NCBI RefSeq assembly: GCF_006715085.1
Contig: NZ_VFMM01000002.1
Location: forward strand, 310,001 to 374,000
DNA length: 64,000 nt
Reading direction: 5' to 3'
From: Kribbella jejuensis
GTDB lineage: Bacteria; Actinomycetota; Actinomycetes; Propionibacteriales; Kribbellaceae
Shown piece by piece: positions 54,177 through 62,170 of the stretch. A program made the translations under genes and the position numbers. The notes below the pieces were generated by a model. It saw only the letters and a list, made by a program, of their open reading frames with translations, was not told where the DNA came from and did not search any database. Position 1 is the stretch's first letter. Each line of letters opens with the position of its first letter.

Positions 54177-55219
54177 GAGCCAACCTTCCGCAGGGTCTCG
54201 GCCACGTCTTCCGGCCGGGTGTCGCTGATGAACGCGCCCATGCCGGACTCCGAGCCGGCCAGGTACTTGATCTTGTCCTTGGCCCGGCGGATCGACAACA
54301 CCTCCAGGTGCAGGTAGCCGAGCTCGCGGTCCACCCGGACCGGGGCCTGGTGCCAGGCGGCGATGTAGGGCAGCGGTTCGCCGTACAGGCCGTCGAGGCG
54401 CTGCAGGACGTCCAGGTACAGCTCGGCGAAGTCGTCGCGCTCGCCGACCGACAGCTCGTCGATGCCGCCGACCTGGCGGTGCGGGTACAGGTGCACCTCG
54501 ACCGGCCAGCGGGCCGCCTCCGGGACGAACGCGGTCCAGTTGCCGTTCTCGCCGATCACCCGGGTGCCGTCCTTGCGCTCGGCGGCCAGTACGTCGGCGA
54601 ACAGGTTGCTCCCGGCAACCTCTTGGTGCTTGCGGGCCTGCCGGAGCAGGTTCTGCATCCGCGGCGGCACGAACGGGTAGGCGTAGATCTGGCCGTGCGG
54701 GTGGTTCAGCGTGACGCCGATCTCGCGGCCGCGGTTCTCGAACGGGAAGACCAGTTCGACGTCGTCGCGGGCGCCGAGCTCGGCGGTCCGGTCGGCCCAG
54801 GCGTCGACGACCAGCCGGGCCTGGCCCTGCGACAGGCCGGTGAACGAGCCGTTGTGGTCGCTGGTGAAGCACACCACCTCGGTCCGCCCGGGGCCGGCGA
54901 AGGACGGGAACCGGTTCTCGAAGACTGCGACGTTGTAGTCGTGGTCCGGGATCTCGGTCGGGTTGCCGGGCTTGCTCGGGCACAGCGGGCACTGGTCCGC
55001 GGGCGGTAGGTAGGTTCGCGTGTTGCGGTGCGTCGCGTACGTGATCACGTCACCGGTCAGCGGGTCGGTCCGCATCTCCACCTGCGGCTGCGGTGCGGGT
55101 AGCCCGCGGGTGTCCTCGAGCGGCACCCGCGGCGGCGTGTCGGCCGGGTCGTAGTAGATCAGCTCGCGACCGTCCGACAGGGTGGCGTCGGTACGGCGGA
55201 CACCGCGCGGTGTGTTCAT
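54173..55219 (-). CDS. galT: Galactose-1-phosphate uridylyltransferase
   Basis: A 348-residue HIT-superfamily enzyme that exchanges UMP between UDP-glucose and galactose-1-phosphate. The zinc motif CPLCPS, the ENRFPSF strand and the active-site NHPHGQIYAYPFVP with the nucleophilic His are present. ATG 55219 (MNTPRGVRRTDATL) is preferred because GGAAGG lies just upstream; the frame extends to 55276. It is the first gene of the galT-galK operon. No galE lies in the window. Confidence 0.95.
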   Translation of the reverse strand: MNTPRGVRRTDATLSDGRELIYYDPADTPPRVPLEDTRGLPAPQPQVEMRTDPLTGDVITYATHRNTRTYLPPADQCPLCPSKPGNPTEIPDHDYNVAVFENRFPSFAGPGRTEVVCFTSDHNGSFTGLSQGQARLVVDAWADRTAELGARDDVELVFPFENRGREIGVTLNHPHGQIYAYPFVPPRMQNLLRQARKHQEVAGSNLFADVLAAERKDGTRVIGENGNWTAFVPEAARWPVEVHLYPHRQVGGIDELSVGERDDFAELYLDVLQRLDGLYGEPLPYIAAWHQAPVRVDRELGYLHLEVLSIRRAKDKIKYLAGSESGMGAFISDTRPEDVAETLRKVGS

Positions 55220-55308
55220 CGTGAGACCTTCCCGGCCGTACGACGTGTCCGGCCAGGAATCATCGTAAACCAACAAAGTCGAACATGCATCGTGATACCA
55301 CTCGCCAG

Positions 55309-55314
55309 TAGAGT
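55309..55314 (+). promoter_or_regulatory. -10 box for the leaderless upstream ORF
   Basis: TAGAGT ends six bases before ATG 55321, so the transcript should start at that codon. The CNNM/CBS gene starts 66 bases further on. Confidence 0.4.
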
Positions 55315-55320
55315 GGATAA

Positions 55321-55374
55321 ATGGACGACTACGCCCAACGCCCGCCCTCTCGACATACGACGAGAGGGCGCTAG
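55321..55374 (+). CDS. Possible 17-codon leaderless upstream ORF
   Basis: ATG 55321 opens a 17-codon frame (MDDYAQRPPSRHTTRGR) ending TAG at 55372-55374, 12 bases before the CNNM/CBS start. The start codon sits at the predicted transcription start. Codons 8 to 16 lie inside a perfect hairpin, so translation of the peptide would open it. It may be a leader peptide that controls the next gene. It is too short to judge by composition. Confidence 0.35.
   Translation: MDDYAQRPPSRHTTRGR
55343..55370 (+). other. Perfect 10-bp hairpin inside the upstream ORF
   Basis: CGCCCTCTCG / CGAGAGGGCG with an eight-base loop lies in the leader of the CNNM/CBS gene. There is no T-run after it, so it is more likely a regulatory or RBS-masking structure than a terminator. 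Confidence 0.55.
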
Positions 55375-55386
55375 GAACTCCGAGCC

Positions 55387-56703
55387 ATGAACGACACCCT
55401 GCTCAACATCGTTCTGATCCTGGTCTTCGTGCTGATCGGGGGCGTGTTCGCCGCCGCCGAGATGGCTCTCGTGTCACTGCGAGAGAGCCAGCTGAAGGCC
55501 TTGTCCCATCGCGGCAGGCGTGGCGAGATCGTCGCCAAGGTCGCCGCCAACCCGAACCGCTTCCTGTCCGCCGTGCAGATCGGCGTGACCCTGATGGGCT
55601 TCCTGTCCGCCGCCTTCGGTGGCGCGACGCTGGCCGACGGCCTCGCCCCGCACCTGCACAAGCTCGGCCTGCCGGAGTCGCTGGCCAGTACGGTCGCGCT
55701 GGTACTGATCACGATCTGCATCTCCTACGTCTCGATCGTGATCGGCGAACTGGCCGCGAAACGCCTCGCGCTGCAGCGGGCGGAAGGCTTCGCGCTCGCC
55801 CTCGGCCCGCTGGTGGACCGGATCGCCTCCGGCGCCCGCCCGGTGATCTGGCTGCTGTCGAAGTCCACCGACCTGGTGGTCCGCGCGCTCGGCGGCGACC
55901 CGAACGCGAACCGCGAGGTGATGACCGACGAGGAGCTCCGCGACCTGGTCACCGCCAGCGAGTCGCTCGGCGAGGAGGAGCGCAAGATCGTCGACGACGT
56001 CTTCGAGGCAGGCAGCCGGCAGCTCCGCGAGCTGATGCTGCCGCGCACCGAGGTGGACTTCGTCGACGCCGAGATGCCGGCCTACAAGGCGGTCAAGTTC
56101 GCCGCCGAGCGGCCGCACTCGCGGTACCCGGTGATGAACGGGTCGGCCGACGACATCGTCGGGTTCGTGCACGTCCGGGACCTGTTCGACCCGGCGGTGG
56201 CGACCCGCTCGGTCCGGGTCGGTGACCTGGCCCGCGAGGTGCTGATGCTCCCGGACACCGCGAAGCTGCTGCCGACGCTGACCGAGATGCGCCGCCGCAG
56301 CACCCACCTCGCGATCGTCCTCGACGAGTACGGCGGTACGGCGGGCATCGTGACGCTGGAGGACCTGGTCGAGGAACTGATCGGCGACATCAAGGACGAG
56401 TACGACGAGGAACCGGCCGAGACGACCCGGCTGCGCAGCGGCGACATCGAGGTGGAGGGCCTGCTGAACCTCGACGACTTCGCCGACGCGACCACGATCG
56501 AGCTGCCCGACGGCCCGTACGAGACGGTCGGCGGGTTCCTCGCCGCCGCGCTCGGCAAGGTGCCGTCGACCGGCGACGAGGTACCGCTGGACGCGCACAC
56601 GCTGACCGTCACCGAGATGGACGGCCGCCGGGTCGCCCGGGTCCGCCTGCACCGGGTCACACCGGCTGAGGAACAACCCGAGACAGCACCCGCCGCCGAG
56701 TGA
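55387..56703 (+). CDS. HlyC/CorC family membrane protein (CNNM + CBS pair + CorC_HlyC)
   Basis: A 438-residue protein with three or four hydrophobic segments in an N-terminal CNNM domain (about residues 1-190), two CBS domains (about 210-340; MLPRTEVDFVDAEMPAYKAV and MRRRSTHLAIVLDEYGGTAG) and a C-terminal CorC/HlyC domain (IEVEGLLNLDDF onward). The family has been linked to magnesium or cobalt efflux and hemolysin-like TlyC names, though its function is not settled. The leader contains the upstream ORF and hairpin at 55321-55374. Its 3' end overlaps the convergent MFS gene by 47 bases. Confidence 0.9.
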   Translation: MNDTLLNIVLILVFVLIGGVFAAAEMALVSLRESQLKALSHRGRRGEIVAKVAANPNRFLSAVQIGVTLMGFLSAAFGGATLADGLAPHLHKLGLPESLASTVALVLITICISYVSIVIGELAAKRLALQRAEGFALALGPLVDRIASGARPVIWLLSKSTDLVVRALGGDPNANREVMTDEELRDLVTASESLGEEERKIVDDVFEAGSRQLRELMLPRTEVDFVDAEMPAYKAVKFAAERPHSRYPVMNGSADDIVGFVHVRDLFDPAVATRSVRVGDLAREVLMLPDTAKLLPTLTEMRRRSTHLAIVLDEYGGTAGIVTLEDLVEELIGDIKDEYDEEPAETTRLRSGDIEVEGLLNLDDFADATTIELPDGPYETVGGFLAAALGKVPSTGDEVPLDAHTLTVTEMDGRRVARVRLHRVTPAEEQPETAPAAE

Positions 56704-57907
56704 GAACGACCAGCCCACCCACGACGTACCCGAGGCCCTGGAAGACCAGGATCGGGATGATGCCGACGGCGTCGCCGAGGAAGCCGGCCGCGGTGATGCC
56801 GATCAGCACCGCGACGCTCTCGGCGGCGCCGACCGCACCGTAGATCCGGCCCCGGGTGCCGTCGACGGTGAGGTTCTGGAACACCGTCATCATCCCGGCG
56901 ATCGTGAGCGCACCGGGCAGGCCGACGACGATCATGCAGACGAACGCCGGGATCACGCTGTCCGACGCGAGTGGATAGAGGAACAGCACGGTGTCGATCA
57001 GCCCGAATACGAACGCACCGATACCCCAGAGCGTCGCGGCCGGCCAGCGGTTGCCGATCGCGGCCGCGACCAGTCCGCCGATGATCCCCCCGATCGCCTG
57101 CGAGGAGACGATCAGGCCGTACACCCGCCCGTCGCCGCCGAGGTCGGCGCGGACGAACGGCGCGAACAGCGTGCTCATGATGCCCTCACCGACCCCGGTG
57201 ACCAGGCAGAACACGAAGAACAACCGCATCGCCGGCCCGGCCACGCACAGCCGCAGTCCCTCGGTCCACTCCGCCTTCAGCCGCTTGACCGCACCTCCGG
57301 CTGATTCGTCCGTGCGGTCCGGCCGGGACTGCCGATGCCGCATCGCCGCGACCAGTACGACGGCGATCAGGAACGTGGCCGCGTCACCGAGCGCGAGCAG
57401 CGTGAGCCCGCCGGCGGCCGCGAGTACGCCGCCCAGCGCCGCGCCGATCAGTCGGGCGAGGTCGCGGATCTGACTGTTCAACGCGTTCGCTGTGACGAGT
57501 TGGTCGGAGTTCACGAGCAGCGGGACGAGCGATTGTTCCGCGGGCGTGAAGAACTGTTGCAGACAGCTCTGCGCGAGCACCACGGCGTACACGATCCAGA
57601 TCATGCTCGCGTCGTGGACGGCGATCAGCGGCAGCAGGACGACCGCGTTCAGCACGTTCGTCACGATCATCGTGGTCCGCTGGTTCCACCGGTCGACGAA
57701 GACACCGGCCAGCGAGCCGAGCAGTACGGCGGGCAGGAACGACGCCAGCAGCAATCCACCGGAGGCCAGCGTCGAGCCGGTCAGTACGTAGATCTGGAAC
57801 GCGAGCCCGGTTCGCAGCAGCCAGTCGCCGATGAGCGAGATGAGCCCGGCGCTCAGCATCAGCCGGTAGTCACGCTGCCGTGCAAGGACGCCCCATAAGT
57901 CCTTCAT
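56657..57907 (-). CDS. MFS transporter (efflux type)
   Basis: A 416-residue major facilitator with about twelve hydrophobic segments. The loop after helix 2 has GVFVDRWNQRTTMI, a form of the MFS motif A (G-x-x-x-D-R-x-x-R-R). The overall pattern, starting MKDLWGVLARQRDYRLMLSA, resembles macrolide-efflux-type (MefA/MFS_3) actinobacterial transporters. ATG 57907 lies two bases from the stop of the ArsR gene (TAG then CC), so both form one transcript and the transporter is probably induced when ArsR is released. Confidence 0.85.
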   Translation of the reverse strand: MKDLWGVLARQRDYRLMLSAGLISLIGDWLLRTGLAFQIYVLTGSTLASGGLLLASFLPAVLLGSLAGVFVDRWNQRTTMIVTNVLNAVVLLPLIAVHDASMIWIVYAVVLAQSCLQQFFTPAEQSLVPLLVNSDQLVTANALNSQIRDLARLIGAALGGVLAAAGGLTLLALGDAATFLIAVVLVAAMRHRQSRPDRTDESAGGAVKRLKAEWTEGLRLCVAGPAMRLFFVFCLVTGVGEGIMSTLFAPFVRADLGGDGRVYGLIVSSQAIGGIIGGLVAAAIGNRWPAATLWGIGAFVFGLIDTVLFLYPLASDSVIPAFVCMIVVGLPGALTIAGMMTVFQNLTVDGTRGRIYGAVGAAESVAVLIGITAAGFLGDAVGIIPILVFQGLGYVVGGLVVLTRRRVLSRVVPQPV

Positions 57908-57909
57908 GG

Positions 57910-58500
57910 CTAGTCCTCCGCGGCGATCGTGACGATCTGCGTGAACGACACGTACTTGCTGCCGGGCGGGCGGGTGGACTTGTCGTCGATCGGGCGCTCG
58001 TCGACCCAGCGCTGGAGTAGGTCGTTGATCTGGCCAACGATCTCGGCGAGCTCCGCACCGGTCAGGTAGATGCCGGTCTGGCCGATGCCCGAGTTGTCCC
58101 GCCAGACCGGATCGGCGTCCGGGCGCAGCTGCTGCCATTTCGCCAGCGCGTCCAGGGCCCGCTCGGCCATCAGTTGCTCGAGTACCTCGGCCGCCGCGGC
58201 GCCGTCGGGCGTCTTGAGCGCGTCCTCCCAGGACTGCGAGGTCGACACCAGCCGCCACGGCCGCTCGCGGTTGTCCTTGCCAGGCGCCGGCTCGACGAAG
58301 TCGTACTTCGCCAGCTGCCGCAGGTGGTGCGACGCCAGCGCCTGGCTGATCCCGAGCCGGCGGGCCGCGTCCGCCGCGGTCATCGGGCCCTCGCGTCCGA
58401 GCAGCGACTGCAGGTCCAGCCGTACCGGGTGTGCCATCGCGCGGATGGCCAGCGGATCGTCGAGCAGCCGCGACCGGCGCGGGTCCTTCTCCAAAGACAT
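57910..58500 (-). CDS. ArsR/winged-helix transcriptional regulator
   Basis: A 196-residue protein. The N-terminal winged helix contains IRAMAHPVRLDLQSLL, then AADAARRLGISQALASHHLRQ as the recognition helix. The C-terminal 100 residues are an additional domain (ALAKWQQLRPDADPVWRDN) rather than metal-binding Cys sites, so it is not a metal sensor of the classical ArsR type. ATG 58500 begins six bases after a perfect -10. Two TGCTTGGAAT sites flank its promoter. It probably represses itself and the downstream MFS transporter until a substrate binds. Confidence 0.85.
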   Translation of the reverse strand: MSLEKDPRRSRLLDDPLAIRAMAHPVRLDLQSLLGREGPMTAADAARRLGISQALASHHLRQLAKYDFVEPAPGKDNRERPWRLVSTSQSWEDALKTPDGAAAAEVLEQLMAERALDALAKWQQLRPDADPVWRDNSGIGQTGIYLTGAELAEIVGQINDLLQRWVDERPIDDKSTRPPGSKYVSFTQIVTIAAED

Positions 58501-58550
58501 GCTTGGAATATGCGCCGGACCGAATCCGATGTCAAGGCATTGCTTGGAAT
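58500..58550 (-). promoter_or_regulatory. Strong arsR-mfs promoter with paired operator sites
   Basis: On the minus strand TTGACA (58530-58535) and CATATT (58507-58512) are 17 bases apart, a near-consensus promoter with a leaderless start. TGCTTGGAAT occurs twice (58500-58509 and 58541-58550), overlapping the -10/start and just upstream of the -35. The repeats are 41 bases apart, about four helical turns. Confidence 0.7.
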
Positions 58551-58551
58551 G

Positions 58552-59691
58552 TCAGTGCTTGCCGTGCTGCTTGTGCTTGACCTTGCCGTGGCCCGTTGCC
58601 TTGGCGCTCCCCTTGGCGGGAGTAGACGCCGAGTGGCTCGGGGCCGGCCGCGTTGTGGTCACAGCCTTGGTGATCGTGACAGTGGGGGTGACGGTGGGCG
58701 TGACCACTGGGCGCGGTGGAGCGATCGTCCGCCGCGCCGGTTGCGACGGAACGACGTTCGCGGGCGCGATCGGCCGGTCGGTGTCCGGGTCGCTGAGTAC
58801 GCCGGCCGCCATCACGCAGCCGGCGGCCACCACGGCGGCCGCCACCGCGACGGCCTTCCGCCAGTTCTGCCGGGGTAGCGCTCTGAGCTCCAGGGTGGGC
58901 AGCTCGGGCGTCTCGGCGAACGTCCAGCCGGCGACGTCGGCGGCGGTCGGGCGGTCGGCCGGGTCCTTGGCGAGCATCAGGTAGACGAGATGGGCGAGGG
59001 GTGCGGAGAACTGCTCGGGAACGACCGGAGCGGTGTGGACGTGCTGGGAGAGGATCGCGGTCGGGTCGGCGCCGGTGAACGGAGGATGGCCGGTCAGCAG
59101 TTGGTACAGCACGCAACCGAGCGCGTACACGTCCGACGCCGCGGTGGCCGGATGCCCCAGCGCGCGCTCAGGGGCGACGTAGTGACTGGTGCCGAGGATC
59201 CGGCCGGGCGTCCTGGTCTCCGGTTCCATCGCCGAGCGGGCAATCCCGAAGTCGGCGACCTTGACCGAGCCGTCGACATCGATCAGCAGATTGTCCGGCT
59301 TGATGTCGCGATGCACGATGTCGTGCTCGTGGGCGGCCGCCAGGCCCGCGGCCACTTGCTGGACGATGTCGACGGCGCGTTCCGGATCGAGCGGTCCGTT
59401 CAGCGCGAGTTCGCGGGTGACGGTGCGCCCGGCCATCAGCTCCATCACCAGGAAGTACTCGCCGTCGGACTGGCCGAAGTCGTACACGGCGACGACATGA
59501 GGATTCTTCACCCCGGCCGCTGCCCGTGCCTCCCGCCGGAACCGTGCGGCCGCGAGCGGATCGCGGACGTCGGGGCGGAGCAGTTTCACCGCGACCGGAC
59601 GGCCGAGCAGTTCGTCGCAACCGCGATAGACCTCGCCCATCCCACCATGGCCGAGGATCTCGGTAATGCGGTAGCGCTCCGCGAGTAGCAC
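58552..59691 (-). CDS. Transmembrane serine/threonine-protein kinase (PASTA-less)
   Basis: A 379-residue protein: Hanks-type kinase domain about residues 1-265, with GHGGMGEVYRG as the Gly-rich loop, PVAVKLL with the catalytic Lys, HRDIKPDN as the catalytic loop, and DFG (VADFGIARS). A juxtamembrane linker and one transmembrane segment about 281-298 (AVAVAAAVVAAGCVMAAG) precede an external Thr/Pro-rich tail that ends in Lys/His-rich GKVKHKQHGKH. No PASTA domains follow. GTG 59691 gives the usual LLAERYRITEILG start; GTG 59748 and TTG 59712 are alternatives. It lies 32 bases after the hydrolase gene on the same strand, likely co-transcribed. Confidence 0.87.
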   Translation of the reverse strand: MLLAERYRITEILGHGGMGEVYRGCDELLGRPVAVKLLRPDVRDPLAAARFRREARAAAGVKNPHVVAVYDFGQSDGEYFLVMELMAGRTVTRELALNGPLDPERAVDIVQQVAAGLAAAHEHDIVHRDIKPDNLLIDVDGSVKVADFGIARSAMEPETRTPGRILGTSHYVAPERALGHPATAASDVYALGCVLYQLLTGHPPFTGADPTAILSQHVHTAPVVPEQFSAPLAHLVYLMLAKDPADRPTAADVAGWTFAETPELPTLELRALPRQNWRKAVAVAAAVVAAGCVMAAGVLSDPDTDRPIAPANVVPSQPARRTIAPPRPVVTPTVTPTVTITKAVTTTRPAPSHSASTPAKGSAKATGHGKVKHKQHGKH

Positions 59692-59723
59692 ACCGAACCG
59701 GTACCCCGGCAAATGCTGAGGAC

Positions 59724-60554
59724 TCAGCCGATCTGTTTGCGGATCCACCGCAGGGCGGGTTCCGCCTGATCGAGGATCGTGATGTGGCTGAGATCTTGGC
59801 GTATGTCGAGGGTCGCGGCCGGAAGGTTCTCCGCGAGCCAGCGGGCGTGTGACCACGGGATGATCCGGTCGGCGGTGCCGTGTACGAGCAGCGTCGGCGC
59901 GGTGATCGTTGCCCAGTGCCACGGTTGGACGTACGAGCAGTCGTCGTCGACCGGGCCGTCGGGTCCGTGCGGACCGCCGGCCACGGAGCCGAGCCAGCCC
60001 CACGGTCCGTCGAACATCGCGAGGTCGGCCGCGGTGAACTCCGGGTCGTACTCGACGGCCTCGTTCGCCAGCCGCGCCTCCCGGCCGTCCGCCGCGGCGT
60101 GCAGCGAGGCGAGACCGGACGCGATCATGCCGTCGTACCAGTCGAGGCCTTTCGCTGTGTCGTCCGGGTACGGCGCGATCGCGGCGAGGGTGGCGACGGC
60201 CGTGACCCGGTCGCCGAGGAGGGCGGCGGCGCCGAGCGCGTACGTGCCGCCGCCGGAGTAGCCGAGCTGGGCGCAGCGCCGGATGCCGAGCGTGTCGAGG
60301 ACCGTGGTCAGGTCGGCGGCGACGGATCCGACCGTACGGCCCGGCGCGGGCGTCGACCCGCCGTACCCCGGCCGGTCGAACGAGATCCACCTGATCCCGA
60401 GCTCCTCGGCGGCCGCGTCGAGCGGCGCGGGCGGCGTACCGAGCCCCGGAGTGCCGTGGTGCCAGACCACCACGGCCCGCTCGTTGTCGCCGGGCGCGCT
60501 GTCGTAGGCGTGCAGCACCCGGCCATCGGGCAGCGGGAAGTCGATCTCGTCCAT
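59724..60554 (-). CDS. Alpha/beta hydrolase
   Basis: A 276-residue alpha/beta-hydrolase: HHGTPGLG at the oxyanion hole, nucleophile elbow GYSGGG, Asp in HGTADRIIPW and His in DLSHITILDQ. The motif set fits haloalkane dehalogenase-like or esterase-like hydrolases; the substrate is unknown. ATG 60554 is leaderless (TACGCT ends seven bases before it). It is followed by the kinase gene on the same strand. Confidence 0.85.
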   Translation of the reverse strand: MDEIDFPLPDGRVLHAYDSAPGDNERAVVVWHHGTPGLGTPPAPLDAAAEELGIRWISFDRPGYGGSTPAPGRTVGSVAADLTTVLDTLGIRRCAQLGYSGGGTYALGAAALLGDRVTAVATLAAIAPYPDDTAKGLDWYDGMIASGLASLHAAADGREARLANEAVEYDPEFTAADLAMFDGPWGWLGSVAGGPHGPDGPVDDDCSYVQPWHWATITAPTLLVHGTADRIIPWSHARWLAENLPAATLDIRQDLSHITILDQAEPALRWIRKQIG

Positions 60555-60649
60555 GGTCCACAGCGTAAAACCCCGAAATGTCGAGTACGGCGGACCGCTT
60601 CCGACCTCTGCTGCGAAGATCCACTCAACTGCCCGAAAGGACACCGATC

Positions 60650-61033
60650 ATGAAGTACCTGCTGATGATCCACAGCAACCCGGTCACCTGGAGCCACCCG
60701 TCCTTCCTGCACACCGAGGAAGGCAAATCGCTGCCGAAGAAGGCCCGTGACGCGCTGGTCGACCAACTCAACAACCTGCTCGAGGAACTGCGCGCGAGCG
60801 GCGAACTGATCACCGCCGTCCCGCTCGACCCGCCGGCGAAGACCCGGGTGGTCCGCGTCCGCGAAGGCATTCGGGCCACCACCGACGGCCCGTACTCCGA
60901 GGCGAAGGAACAGTTGGCCGGCGTCTTCCTGATCGACGTAGCCAGCCAGGAACGCGCCGAGGAAGTGGCCGCCACCATCCCGGAGGCCGCCTTCTACGCC
61001 GTAGAGGTCCGCCCGGTCTCGGTCTTCGACTAG
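60650..61033 (+). CDS. YciI-like (YCII/DGPF domain) protein
   Basis: A 127-residue protein starting MKYLLMIHSNPVTW with the family motif TTDGPYSEAKEQLAGVFLIDV near residues 83-103. The YCII-related/DGPF proteins are small ferredoxin-like folds, usually of unknown function and often next to extracytoplasmic sigma factors. None is here. AAAGG precedes ATG 60650. It overlaps the convergent N-acetylglucosamine kinase gene by four bases. Confidence 0.88.
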   Translation: MKYLLMIHSNPVTWSHPSFLHTEEGKSLPKKARDALVDQLNNLLEELRASGELITAVPLDPPAKTRVVRVREGIRATTDGPYSEAKEQLAGVFLIDVASQERAEEVAATIPEAAFYAVEVRPVSVFD

Positions 61034-62001
61034 TGCTCTACCAGGCGGGTGTGGTTCTCGGTGGTGGCCAGGTCGAGGGCGGCCAGGGCCAGCCAGGTGG
61101 CACCGCCCACCCCGTCTTTGGCGGTGCGGACGTCGCCGGCGAAGTGCTCCCGGATCAGTTGACCTACCGGGGAGGACTCGCCGGCGACGCTGCCTGCCAG
61201 CACCATCGGGCCGCTGTCCGAGGTGACCTTCAGCCGGGCGGCGGTTTCGGTGAGCAGTTCGGCTGCGCGTTTCACCAGGGCCCGCGCAGTTTCGTCCTGC
61301 TGGTGATACGCCGCGATGACGGCCGGCGCCAGTTCGGCGAGCATGACCGGCGGGCGGCTGTTCACCGTCATCACCAGCAAATCACGTAGCGCGTCGTATC
61401 CTTCACGGTGTGCCACCAGATCCTCGTCCCGGCCGGGCAGGATCGCCTGTACGACGGCCTGCCCGAGCAATCCGAGCGGCTCCCGCAGATCCAGCGACTC
61501 CAGCACGCTCCGGACCGCCTCGCGGCCCAGCCAGAAGCCGGATCCGTCGTCGCCCAGCAGCCACCCGTGCCCGCCCGCGGTCCGCTGCAGCTGGTGATTG
61601 CGGACCAGCCCGACGTTGCTGCCCGTCCCCGCGATCAGCACCGTCCCGTCGGGTTCCGGCGTACCGGAGGCGAACGCGACCTCGAGATCCCCGATGTAGC
61701 CGGGCGGCACCGTGAGCCCCGCACCGGTCCACGCCGCGTCGAACTGGGCCGCGACCTCCGGGCGCTGGAGCGCGACGCCGCCGGCCATCCCGACCACCGC
61801 AGACTTGATCGCGGCCGGGTCCAGCCCGGTGAGGGCCGCGTGCAACGCCTGACCGAAGTTCGCCGCCGCGCTCGCCGGATGACTGGTCGGATTGCCGCCG
61901 GCGGCAGCGCCGCGGCCGATCACGTTGCCCTCGGAATCCGCGACCACGATCCGGGTGGAGGTGCCACCGAGGTCCCCGCCCAGGACCAGTACGTCCGACA
62001 T
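61030..62001 (-). CDS. N-acetylglucosamine kinase-like BadF/BadG-type ATPase
   Basis: A 323-residue kinase of the sugar kinase/Hsp70/actin fold: phosphate-1 motif LGGDLGGTSTRIVV at the N-terminus, phosphate-2 region LIAGTGSNVGLV, and GGHGWLLGDDGSGFWLGREA, typical of eukaryotic-like GlcNAc kinases and BadF. It would phosphorylate an amino sugar such as N-acetylglucosamine. ATG 62001 is chosen (MSDVLVLGGDLGGT; GGAG upstream). It is divergent from a SIS-domain gene and a sugar-binding lipoprotein gene, together an amino-sugar uptake and processing locus. The chitinase at 25 kb could supply substrate. Confidence 0.85.
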   Translation of the reverse strand: MSDVLVLGGDLGGTSTRIVVADSEGNVIGRGAAAGGNPTSHPASAAANFGQALHAALTGLDPAAIKSAVVGMAGGVALQRPEVAAQFDAAWTGAGLTVPPGYIGDLEVAFASGTPEPDGTVLIAGTGSNVGLVRNHQLQRTAGGHGWLLGDDGSGFWLGREAVRSVLESLDLREPLGLLGQAVVQAILPGRDEDLVAHREGYDALRDLLVMTVNSRPPVMLAELAPAVIAAYHQQDETARALVKRAAELLTETAARLKVTSDSGPMVLAGSVAGESSPVGQLIREHFAGDVRTAKDGVGGATWLALAALDLATTENHTRLVEH

Positions 62002-62170
62002 GCGCAATGGCTCCAAACTGCTGACGCAACGGTCCCGATTGGGGAGATTACACGGATCAGCCTTGACTTTAGCTGTGAGTTGAGAAAAGTTCTGTCCAGT
62101 AAACCGCAAACTTGCGCATTTGTCGGCACTGCAAGTGTCGCGCGCGGATCAGTCGAGGGGTTGGCCGCCG

